Notes under the pieces: generated by a model
Database searches by the model: none
The model's input: only the letters and a program-made list of their open reading frames with translations
Told to the model about the DNA's origin: nothing
Source: Hydrogenophaga sp.
Lineage (GTDB): Bacteria > Pseudomonadota > Gammaproteobacteria > Burkholderiales > Burkholderiaceae_C
Assembly: GCA_030653975.1 (NCBI GenBank)
Contig: JAURYH010000005.1
Span: forward strand, 24,419 to 88,418
Direction of reading: 5' to 3'
Length of the DNA stretch: 64,000 bases
Program-made: the position numbers and the translations under genes
Shown here: piece by piece, positions 9,142 through 17,900 of the stretch
How the letters are laid out: every line of letters begins with the position of its first letter
How positions within the stretch are numbered: position 1 is the first letter of the stretch

Positions 9142-9174
9142 AAAAAAGCGCACGGAGGTGGGGCCGTGCGCTTT
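9142..9174 (-). terminator. Attenuator hairpin between pqqA and pqqB
   Basis: Read on the minus strand, an 11-bp perfect stem (AAAGCGCACGG at 9145-9155 against CCGTGCGCTTT at 9164-9174, 8-base loop) is followed by six U residues. It lies 26 bases after the pqqA stop. It should terminate part of the transcripts and give pqqA more mRNA than pqqBCDE. Confidence 0.88.
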
Positions 9175-9200
9175 CCTTTCTGGTCAAAGCCCGTCGCGTT

Positions 9201-9275
9201 TCAGCGGTTGGCGATGTACATCGTGATTTCAAAACCGAAACGCAGGTCGGTGAAAGCGGGGGTGGTCCATTGCAT
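9201..9275 (-). CDS. pqqA: PqqA, PQQ precursor peptide
   Basis: A 24-codon gene too short for usual ORF calls. It encodes [15 protein letters not shown] followed by EITMYIANR. The Glu and Tyr that become PQQ are Glu16 and Tyr20, with the family spacing E-x3-Y. GGAG lies seven bases upstream of the ATG. It heads the pqqABCDE operon on the minus strand. The peptide must be cut by a protease after PqqE cross-linking; no PqqF/PqqG M16 pair is in the window, but an S33 peptidase is divergently encoded next door. Confidence 0.97.
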   Translation of the reverse strand: MQWTTPAFTDLRFGFEITMYIANR

Positions 9276-9313
9276 AGTCTGTCTCCGGTAGGTGGGTTGG
9301 CATGAAACATGTC

Positions 9314-9329
9314 TGCTAACTTGTCAGCA
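9314..9329. promoter_or_regulatory. Possible operator dyad between pqqA and the S33 peptidase gene
   Basis: TGCTAACTTGTCAGCA is an imperfect palindrome in the short divergent intergenic region, about 40-55 bases upstream of the pqqA ATG. A regulator is not known; assignment is by symmetry only. Confidence 0.3.
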
Positions 9330-9353
9330 CCACTGCTCTTCAAGCTGCACCCC

Positions 9354-10472
9354 ATGAACAGCAATATCGATGCCATGAAAGACCCATCTAGGGACAACCC
9401 TGAGGTGGCGCTTGCCGCGCGTCGGCACAGCGTCTGGCCAGCGCCGGCCTACCTGTCCGTCGGGCGCGGTCACCGCATGGCGTTTCGCACCGTGGGCAAC
9501 CCGCAGGGCGCACCCTGGCTGCTGCTGCATGGCGGCCCCGGCAGCAGTTGCCAGCCGGGCATGCTCGCGCCGCTGGACCTGGCGCGCCAGTGGGCGATCG
9601 CGCCCGACCAGCGCGGCTGCGGCGCGAGCCGCCCCAGAGGGAAAACCGCGGCCAGCACCACCCACGCGCTGGTGGCCGATCTGGAGGCGCTGCGGCAACA
9701 CCTTGGGGTCGAACGCTGGTCTTTGCTGGCGGGTTCGTGGGGCACGGTGGTGGCCCTGGCCTATGCACGGGCACACCCGCAACGGGTGCAGCGCCTGGTG
9801 TTGCGCGGCGCGTTTGCGCTCAGCTGGCGCGAGGTGGGCGGGCTGCTGTTGCCGTCTCGGCGGGTGCAACAAACCCTTGGCTGTGAGGCGGCCTGGCCCG
9901 CCGCGCCGGGTGTCTCATTGCCCGCTGTACTGGCCCGGCTGAGACAACTGCTTCAAAGTGGAACACCCGGTGTTGCAGGCCTGCGCGTGTCGCGGCGCTG
10001 GGCCTTGCTGGAGTCGGCCTGCGTCTCGAACGGCATGCGCCGCGCGCTGCGGCAGGCGGTGACGCAGGCAACGCCTGCGCAGGCCGCCGCAATGCGGCGC
10101 GACTGGGCGGCGCTGCGGCGCCGGCAACGAAAGGCGCAGGCCAGCCGACACCGCCGCGCTGCGCGGCCGTCGGACCGGTTGGCGCTGCACAAATTCCGCA
10201 TCCAGGCGCATTACCTGCAGCACCGCGGCTTTGTGCGGCCCGGTGCGCTCGATGGCGCCGTGACGGGCCTGGCGCGCCAGGGGGTGCCGGTGGACTGGGT
10301 GCACGGCGCCTGCGACACCGTCTGTCCGCCCGCCAACAGCCGCGCCTGGGCGGCCCTGGGCCGGCGCCTGACATCGAGGCAGGTCACGCTGACCGAGCCC
10401 TTGAGCGGCCACCTGGGCGGCGAGTCGGGCATGCTCGCGGCCTTGCGCGCGGTGGTGAGGAGACCCGGATGA
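9354..10472 (+). CDS. Alpha/beta hydrolase, prolyl iminopeptidase-like (family S33)
   Basis: A 372-residue protein with the S33 proline iminopeptidase signatures: oxyanion-hole HGGPGSS, DQRGCGAS, nucleophile elbow GSWGT (catalytic Ser) and a C-terminal region LSGHLGGESG that would give the His. An Asp is likely in VHGACDTVCPP. The ATG at 9354 is tentative; 9309 and 9375 are alternatives and none has a strong Shine-Dalgarno. A very basic stretch (RRRQRKAQASRHRRAARPSDR, ~260-285) in the cap region is unusual. Divergent from pqqA, so a role in trimming the cross-linked PqqA peptide is possible but unproven. Confidence 0.85.
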   Translation: MNSNIDAMKDPSRDNPEVALAARRHSVWPAPAYLSVGRGHRMAFRTVGNPQGAPWLLLHGGPGSSCQPGMLAPLDLARQWAIAPDQRGCGASRPRGKTAASTTHALVADLEALRQHLGVERWSLLAGSWGTVVALAYARAHPQRVQRLVLRGAFALSWREVGGLLLPSRRVQQTLGCEAAWPAAPGVSLPAVLARLRQLLQSGTPGVAGLRVSRRWALLESACVSNGMRRALRQAVTQATPAQAAAMRRDWAALRRRQRKAQASRHRRAARPSDRLALHKFRIQAHYLQHRGFVRPGALDGAVTGLARQGVPVDWVHGACDTVCPPANSRAWAALGRRLTSRQVTLTEPLSGHLGGESGMLAALRAVVRRPG

Positions 10473-10524
10473 AGACGCCGCCGTCCGCGCTCACAGACGC
10501 GTCGCACAGCATGCAGGCCCCGCG

Positions 10525-11538
10525 ATGAGCAGCGTGTTGCTCCGCTGGCTGATCGCGCTGTTGTGCTTTGGCGGCTTCGTGGTGCCGTCGCACGCGGCCG
10601 ACCCGTCAACCGATTGCGGGACGGTTGATGCCGTGCCCTGGCAGCCGATGGCGCCGGGCATCTGGGTCTGGTCCGCGGCCGAGAACGGCGAGGTGTCGCC
10701 CGCCAACGCCGGTCATGTGCTGCCCACCAGCGTGGTGGTGAGCCGCGGCGAGGCACTGGTGATCGACCCCGGCCCGAGCCAGCGCCACGGCCTGCGCGTG
10801 CGCGCGTCGCTCGCCTGCCGTTTCAAGGCGCGTGTGCGATGGCTGGTGAACACCCACGCGCACGCCGAAAACGTGATGGCCAACTCGGCTTTTGCCGATC
10901 TGCTGGAAGCCGGTCAGCTGGAGATCCTGGCCAGCGCCGCCACGCGCAGTGCCATGCAGCAGCGCTGCCCGGACTGCCTGGCGAGCCTGACCACCCGCGC
11001 CGGTTCGGAGGCGCTGGCGGGCACGCGCACCGTGCTGCCCAACCGCGTGCTGGCGGTGGGCGAGCGGCTGCGCGTGGGTTCACTGAGCCTGCGGGTGATG
11101 GCCATCGAGCCCGGCCACACCGAAGGCGACCTGGTGCTCTGGAACGCCCGCCACCGCGTGCTGTGGGCCGGTGGCCTGGTGTACGACGGGCGGGTGCCCG
11201 AGCTCGCGCAGGGCAGCCTGGACGGCTGGCTCGCGGCGCTGCCCCGGCTGCAGGCGTTGCGGCCGCGCCAGGTGCTGGGCACTGTGTGGTCCCGCGCGCC
11301 AGAGGCAGGCGATCCGCCTCCGGCACTGGCGGCCACGAAAGGCTACCTGACGGCGTTGCGTGCGCGGGTGTTATGGGCGATGGACGAGGGCCACCAGCCG
11401 CAAGAAACCGCCTGGGGCGAACTACCCGCCTACCGCAACTGGGCCGGCTACGAAGCACGCCACGGCTTCAACCTGCAACGCGCCTGGCGCGAGCTGGAGC
11501 CGGTGTGGATGAATCAGGGACCGGTACCGACCAAGTAA
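10525..11538 (+). CDS. Exported metallo-beta-lactamase-fold protein, quinoprotein-associated type
   Basis: A 337-residue protein with a signal peptide (cleavage near PSHAAD, ~25). Then comes an MBL fold: VVSRGEALVIDPGPSQRHG, WLVNTHAHAENVMANSAF, the mid-domain HTEGDLVLW and a late helix region. It resembles the quinoprotein relay system zinc metallohydrolases found with PQQ loci. The usual HxHxDH metal motif reads His-Ala-His-Ala-Glu-Asn here, so metal binding may be altered. It follows the S33 peptidase by 52 bases in the same direction. Its substrate is unknown; the link to PQQ rests on family memory and neighbourhood. Confidence 0.8.
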   Translation: MSSVLLRWLIALLCFGGFVVPSHAADPSTDCGTVDAVPWQPMAPGIWVWSAAENGEVSPANAGHVLPTSVVVSRGEALVIDPGPSQRHGLRVRASLACRFKARVRWLVNTHAHAENVMANSAFADLLEAGQLEILASAATRSAMQQRCPDCLASLTTRAGSEALAGTRTVLPNRVLAVGERLRVGSLSLRVMAIEPGHTEGDLVLWNARHRVLWAGGLVYDGRVPELAQGSLDGWLAALPRLQALRPRQVLGTVWSRAPEAGDPPPALAATKGYLTALRARVLWAMDEGHQPQETAWGELPAYRNWAGYEARHGFNLQRAWRELEPVWMNQGPVPTK

Positions 11539-11570
11539 CCCGGCGCGCAATGCCTCCACCCCAGGATGCG

Positions 11571-11710
11571 GTGGAACCGGCTTTGCCGGGCCACTCGCAT
11601 CGCCCCCTGGGGGGCTGAGGGCCGCGGCTCCAAGTCTGCCTGCGCAGACTTGGACAGCCCGAAGTGACACCGGCTCCGACGGTGGCGCGGCCTGCAGGGC
11701 ACACCGAAGG
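11571..11710. repeat. Dispersed structured repeat (family A)
   Basis: Lies between convergent genes. It contains CCGGCTTTGCCGGG, CCCCCTGGGGGG and a perfect hairpin CCAAGTCTGC (11630-11639) / GCAGACTTGG (11644-11653) with loop CTGC. Copies at 21536-21665 and, inverted, 47749-47911 keep the stem while changing its sequence. Confidence 0.82.
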
Positions 11711-11722
11711 CGGCGCGGGGGG

Positions 11723-13888
<2,166 letters not shown>

Positions 13889-14033
13889 GTGATTTTCTTC
13901 ATATCTGCTCCATGAATCAACACTGGGTATTCCCTGTGAGAAACACGATGTAGCAATTGCCTCCTTCTGGCACATAGCAATTAGCCCGCCACCACACAAT
14001 GCCGCCAGCAGCGGGCGCCTGTGTCGCTGCGGA

Positions 14034-14048
14034 TGTCAGTCTGTGACA
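14034..14048. promoter_or_regulatory. Candidate enhancer dyad for the sigma-54 activator
   Basis: TGTCA-N5-TGACA, a perfect inverted repeat ~120 bases upstream of the -24/-12 promoter. This is the normal distance for an upstream activating sequence of an enhancer-binding protein. The match to any specific AcoR-type consensus was not tested. Confidence 0.5.
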
Positions 14049-14155
14049 GCTGGCCGGTCAGGCAGGGTGCAATTGATTCAATTTGGAACACATGGACCGG
14101 GCACCGTCTGCCGGGAAAGCCGGGGGGACAGGAATTTCAGGTGGCTGGTCGCCAG

Positions 14156-14171
14156 TGGCCCGCATATTGCT
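14156..14171 (+). promoter_or_regulatory. Sigma-54 (-24/-12) promoter of the pedF-like operon
   Basis: TGGCCCGCATATTGCT matches the consensus TGGCACG-N4-TTGCT with one change. GG and GC are separated by exactly 10 bases. Predicted transcription starts near 14182, about 32 bases before the ATG at 14214. A sigma-54 activator is encoded divergently. Confidence 0.85.
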
Positions 14172-14213
14172 GACTGGGGGTGTGAAAGCATTTTTCCAAC
14201 AGGAGACACCCCG

Positions 14214-14711
14214 ATGAAATTCCCTCTCTTCAACAAACCCACCCGTACCACGCTGCGCGTGCTGGCCCTGGCGGCCAGTGGTCTCGTGGCCGCCGCCGTG
14301 ATGGCCCACGGCGACGTCGTCCCGCAGAGTGTGGACACCACCACGCTGCCGCAGCTCGGCGCCAAGTGGCTCGATGCCAACCCCTACAACGAACAGAGCC
14401 CGGCCCGCAGCGAAGCGCTGCGCATCGGCACCTCGGCCTACAACCAGAACTGCGCACGCTGCCACGGCCTGGAAGCCATTTCAGGCGGCATCTCGCCCGA
14501 CCTGCGCAAGATCGACGGCGATTGCACCGGCCTGGCGGACGTGGCCAAGAAAGCCGCCTGTTTCAAGGAAATGGACGACTACTTCATCTCCACCGTGCGG
14601 CGTGGCCGCGTGCGCGATGGCCGCGTCTACATGCCGCCGTTCGAAGGCACGCTGACGCAGGAAGCGGTGTGGGCCATCCGGACCTACATCGAAACCCGTC
14701 GCGAGCCCTGA
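14214..14711 (+). CDS. PedF-like cytochrome c550 of quinoprotein alcohol oxidation
   Basis: The start at 14214 has AGGAGAC upstream. The 165-residue product has a signal peptide (to ~32, AAAVMAHGD) and one c-type haem site, CARCH, followed by later Met ligand candidates in VYMPPFEGTL. The overall layout (GDVVPQSVDTTTLP, NCARCHGLEAISGGISPDL, RDGRVYMPPF) matches PedF cytochromes that take electrons from PQQ-dependent alcohol dehydrogenases. Its neighbour downstream is a MoxJ-like binding protein. No PQQ dehydrogenase is in the window, so its partner must be encoded elsewhere. It is driven by the sigma-54 promoter just upstream. Confidence 0.88.
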   Translation: MKFPLFNKPTRTTLRVLALAASGLVAAAVMAHGDVVPQSVDTTTLPQLGAKWLDANPYNEQSPARSEALRIGTSAYNQNCARCHGLEAISGGISPDLRKIDGDCTGLADVAKKAACFKEMDDYFISTVRRGRVRDGRVYMPPFEGTLTQEAVWAIRTYIETRREP

Positions 14712-14755
14712 AACCGTCCCCGCCGCGCCTTCTACAAACACATGAGAGACAAACC

Positions 14756-15667
14756 ATGCCGTCCGTTTCAAAAAGCTTTCAGGTGCTACCAACCCCTGCA
14801 ACCCCCGGCTTGACCCGGCGGCAGACCCTGGCCGTGTTGATGCCGCTGGTCGCCGGGCACTACTCGGTGTACGCGCAGACCGAACTCACCGACCTCGCCC
14901 GCATCCGCGCCAGCGGCCTGCTGAAGGTCGCGGTCTACAAGGACAACGCCCCGTTCTCCGACGGTGCCGCGGCCGACATGCAGGGGCTGGACGTGGCGCT
15001 GGCCGAGGCGCTGGCGCGGCAGATGGGCCTGAAACTTTCGCTGCTGCCGTTTGACGCCGGCGAGAACATGGGCGACGACCTGCGCAACATGGTCTGGAAA
15101 GGTCACTACCTGGGCTACGGCCCGGCCGACGTGTTGCTGCAGGTGCCGGCCGACAAGTTCCTGGCGCAGAAGAATCCGCAGGTGATGATTTTTGCGCCGT
15201 ACATGCGGCAATCGGTGGTGCTGGTGCACGACACGCGAAAACTGGCCGATGTGGCAGCGCCCGAAGACCTCCAGGGCGTGCCGCTGGCGGCAGAGCGTGG
15301 CGCGGGCGCGGCCAGCGTGCTCATGGGCTACGGTGGTGGCCTGTTGCGCAACCAGGTGTCGATCTACAACACCGGCACGGAAGCGGTCCAGGCCGCGGTG
15401 GACGGCAAAGCGGCTGCGGCCCTCGTGACGCGCGCGCAGGCCGAGTCGGTGCTGTCGCGCAACCCGGGCAGCGCCACGCATTTCCGCATCACCAGGCTCA
15501 ATTTCAACAACGGCATCGCCGACACCGGCTGGCCGGTGGGCATGGCGATCAAGTCGGGCAACAAGGAACTGGGCCAGGCGCTGGAGACGGCGCTCAAGTC
15601 GCTGCGTGAGAGTGGTGAACTGCTGAAGATCTTTCAGCAGCACGGCATGACGCTCACCGCGCCTTGA
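14756..15667 (+). CDS. MoxJ-like quinoprotein-dehydrogenase-associated substrate-binding protein
   Basis: A 303-residue exported protein with the bacterial periplasmic amino-acid-binding (SBP_bac_3) fold: LARIRASGLLKVAVYKDNAPFS, MQGLDVALAEALARQMGLKL, and a second lobe with DTRKLADVAAPEDLQGVPLA and NGIADTGWPVGMAIKSGNKEL. This version, found with PQQ alcohol dehydrogenases (MoxJ/MxaJ/XoxJ class), aids the dehydrogenase and does not feed an ABC transporter; no permease or ATPase is adjacent. The start ATG 14756 has GAGA upstream. The signal region is unusually long (~40 residues, ending near YAQTE). Co-directional with pedF at 44 bases. Confidence 0.85.
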   Translation: MPSVSKSFQVLPTPATPGLTRRQTLAVLMPLVAGHYSVYAQTELTDLARIRASGLLKVAVYKDNAPFSDGAAADMQGLDVALAEALARQMGLKLSLLPFDAGENMGDDLRNMVWKGHYLGYGPADVLLQVPADKFLAQKNPQVMIFAPYMRQSVVLVHDTRKLADVAAPEDLQGVPLAAERGAGAASVLMGYGGGLLRNQVSIYNTGTEAVQAAVDGKAAAALVTRAQAESVLSRNPGSATHFRITRLNFNNGIADTGWPVGMAIKSGNKELGQALETALKSLRESGELLKIFQQHGMTLTAP

Positions 15668-15669
15668 CA

Positions 15670-15848
15670 GGTTCCCCCCTGCGCCGCTGCGCGGCTTCCC
15701 CCCAGGGGGGCCACGCCCTTTGACCGGCGAAGCCGAGGTACTGGCCCCACCCCCGTCGCTTGTTCGCTTCGCGTAACCGTTCCGCCCCTCAAGGGGCAAC
15801 GCGAGTGGCCCGGCAAAGCCGGTTCCACCGCGTTCCGGGTTGAGGCAC
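15670..15848. repeat. Dispersed repeat (family B, inverted, composite)
   Basis: Directly after the MoxJ-like gene: CCCCCCTGCGCCGC, GCGGCTTCCCCCCAGGGGGG, then a second module CCGCCCCTCAAGGGGCAACGC and CCCGGCAAAGCCGG. It occupies half of the 342-base gene-free stretch 15668-16009. Confidence 0.78.
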
Positions 15849-15920
15849 ATCGCGCCGGTTGGGTCCTTTGCGATGCGGCAGTTTGCTCCCGTGAGCCCAC
15901 AGCCTCTCCGGAGCGCGTGC

Positions 15921-16010
15921 ATCAGCCCAGCACACGCCGAAGATCCGGCTCCGCCGGTCCAAGGGCGTGGTCCCCCTGGGGGGGAAGCCGCGCAGCGGCG
16001 CAGGTGGGGT
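15921..16010. repeat. Dispersed repeat (family B)
   Basis: CAGCACACGCCGAAGATCCG and the following modules repeat the 7361-7441 element almost base for base, including CCCCCTGGGGGG and AAGCCGCGCAGCGGCGCAGG. It ends at the 3' end of the GAF/Fis regulator gene. Between 15849 and 15920 I see nothing recognisable. Confidence 0.8.
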
Positions 16011-17128
16011 CACCTTCTTGCTATTTTGCGGTACACCGTGGCCCGGCTGATGCCGAGCACGCGGGCGGCTTCCATCACGTTGCCGCGCGCTTCTTCCACC
16101 GCGCGGCGGATGAGCGCGGTTTCCACGTCTTTCAGCGGCACGCTGGCACCCATCGGCCGCTGTGGGGCGCTGCTGCTGACCCGGCCGTCGTTCAGGCGCG
16201 CCAGCACCTGCAGGCGCAGGCCCGACCACAGGGGCAGTTCGATGGCACCGCGCAACGCGCGGGCGGCATCGAACAGGCTGTCGGGTGGCACGGCGATCAC
16301 GTCGCTGCAATGCGGCCAGGGCGCGCCGGCGGGCAAGGTCAGCATGTCGGCCGCGGCGCGGTTGGCGCCGGTGATGCGGCCGTCGTCATCCAGGCACACC
16401 AGACCGTCGCTGTCTTCGCCGGGCGTGCGGCCGGGCCAGTTCAGGCGCAGCAGCAGGTGGTGTGGCTGCGCCAGCGTGAGCGCGTTTTCAATGCTCAGCG
16501 CCGACTGGGTGACCAGGTGCTTGAGGGCAGGGCGTTCGGGTACGTTGATGCCGGTCAGGTCGAGCATGCCGACGCAGCGGCCATCGGGGCCGAACAGCGG
16601 GGCACCCGCGCAGCTGTAGGCGCTGGTGTCGTCGAAAAAGTGTTCGCCGCGGTGCAGCCACACCGGTTGCAGTTCGGCCAGGGTGGCACCGATGGCGGTG
16701 GTGCCCACCGCCTGCTCCGACAGGTCCACGCCCACGCGGGCGATCAGGTGCGCCAGGCGGTTGTGGTGGTCGATCGGGCCATTGACGTCGATCACCACCC
16801 CCTGGGCGTCGGTGAGGATGGCGAAGTAGCGGGTGTCGGCCATGGCGCGCGCAAGCTGCTGGATGACCGGCGCTGCCGCACGCAACAGCGGCTGGTTGGC
16901 CTCGATCACGCGGCGCATGGTCGAGCTGGAAACCGGGTCGAAAGCCAGGCGCTGCTCGGGCTGCAAGCCCTGCGCCAGGCAGCGCCGCCAGGAGCGCTCG
17001 ATCCAGGGCTCCAGCTGCGGTGCCGCAGCGATGCTGCCGCCCTGGAACACGGCCTGGCGCGCGTTCTCGATGCGGGTGAGGCGGTCGGCCGTGGTGCTGG
17101 CTGCCGGAGAGTGCTGGCGGATGCTCAT
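16010..17128 (-). CDS. GAF/PAS-Fis regulator without AAA+ domain, aor regulator candidate
   Basis: A 372-residue protein with an N-terminal GAF-like segment (ARAMADTRYFAILTDAQGVVIDVNG, GVDLSEQAVGTTAIGATLAELQPV), a PAS-like section (LVCLDDDGRITGANRAAADML) and a Fis helix-turn-helix at the end (GNVMEAARVLGISRATVYRK). There is no Walker A, GAFTGA or Walker B, so it cannot drive sigma-54 promoters as usual activators do. This is the domain plan of AcoR-related regulators lacking the ATPase. It is divergent from the aldehyde oxidoreductase operon and is its natural candidate regulator. Confidence 0.85.
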   Translation of the reverse strand: MSIRQHSPAASTTADRLTRIENARQAVFQGGSIAAAPQLEPWIERSWRRCLAQGLQPEQRLAFDPVSSSTMRRVIEANQPLLRAAAPVIQQLARAMADTRYFAILTDAQGVVIDVNGPIDHHNRLAHLIARVGVDLSEQAVGTTAIGATLAELQPVWLHRGEHFFDDTSAYSCAGAPLFGPDGRCVGMLDLTGINVPERPALKHLVTQSALSIENALTLAQPHHLLLRLNWPGRTPGEDSDGLVCLDDDGRITGANRAAADMLTLPAGAPWPHCSDVIAVPPDSLFDAARALRGAIELPLWSGLRLQVLARLNDGRVSSSAPQRPMGASVPLKDVETALIRRAVEEARGNVMEAARVLGISRATVYRKIARR

Positions 17129-17352
17129 GGGAGTGTCTCGTATTTGTTCAAATTTTTGTCTGCCATGCCAAAGACAGCATCAAGTATGCCAACGGCCGCG
17201 GTGTTTCATTTTGAGAATTTCCGTGGCCGACCCAGGCCGAATGAGGGATAACCCTCAAGCCGAAGTGCTTCAGGCAACCAACAATGGCCAGGCAAATCTT
17301 TTCATATGCATGGCGCAGCACAAGTGGCGCCGCACCCCCACAGGAGAACCTC

Positions 17353-17829
17353 ATGCAGAAAGTCCTGCACATCAACCCGGACAAATGCACCGGCTGCCTG
17401 CAGTGCGAAATGGCCTGCTCGTTCGAGAACTACGGCATCTACGCCACCTCGAAGTCGCGCATCAAGGTGTTCGACTTCCACCACACCGGCAAGAAGGTGC
17501 CTTACACCTGCACCCAGTGCGACGAAGCCTGGTGCCTGCACGCCTGCCCGGTGGAAGCGATCACGGTGGACAAGATGACCGGCGCCAAGGTGGTCAACGA
17601 GACCACCTGCGTGGGCTGCAAGGTCTGCACCATCGCCTGCCCCTTCGGCACCATCAACTACGTGCAGGAAACCGGCAAGGTCCAGAAGTGCGACCTCTGC
17701 GGCGGTGAGCCGGCCTGCGCCGAAGCCTGCCCGACCGCGGCGATCACGTTTGTCGACGCCAACTGGACCGGCATCGACAAGATGAAACAGTGGGCCGACA
17801 AGCTGGGCAACCAGCCGTCTGCAGCCTAA
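17353..17829 (+). CDS. aorA: AorA, polyferredoxin subunit of aldehyde oxidoreductase
   Basis: The start at 17353 is fixed by AGGAGAACCTC. The 158-residue product has four groups of four cysteines (CTGCLQCEMAC, CTQCDEAWCLHACP, CVGCKVCTIACP, CDLCGGEPACAEACP), enough for four [4Fe-4S] clusters. It is an HybA/DMSO-reductase-B-like electron-transfer protein without a signal peptide, so cytoplasmic. In the Aromatoleum-type enzyme this subunit carries electrons between the tungsten subunit AorB and the flavin subunit AorC. It is the first gene of the operon, 71 bases before aorB. Confidence 0.88.
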   Translation: MQKVLHINPDKCTGCLQCEMACSFENYGIYATSKSRIKVFDFHHTGKKVPYTCTQCDEAWCLHACPVEAITVDKMTGAKVVNETTCVGCKVCTIACPFGTINYVQETGKVQKCDLCGGEPACAEACPTAAITFVDANWTGIDKMKQWADKLGNQPSAA

Positions 17830-17900
17830 AGACTTGCGGGTCAGACCACTCGCGCAGCGATGTGCTCTGGCCCCAACCGATCAAATCAAGGAGCATCAAC

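Larger units (their letters stand above)
13889..14213. other. Divergent intergenic region, AcoR-like gene / pedF
   Basis: 325 bases without a gene. They hold the sigma-54 promoter and a 15-bp dyad (separate entries), plus a direct repeat TAGCAATT at 13951-13958 and 13975-13982 close to the regulator start, which might be an autoregulatory site. Nothing else is recognised. Confidence 0.6.

Noticed and set aside
15668..16010. CRISPR array suspected from repeated GC-rich blocks
   Set aside because: Units differ in length and orientation, spacing is irregular and no cas genes are present; these are dispersed repeats.
17129..17352. Sigma-54 promoter for the aor operon
   Set aside because: No GG-N10-GC match with a TTGC element found; the adjacent regulator also lacks an AAA+ domain.
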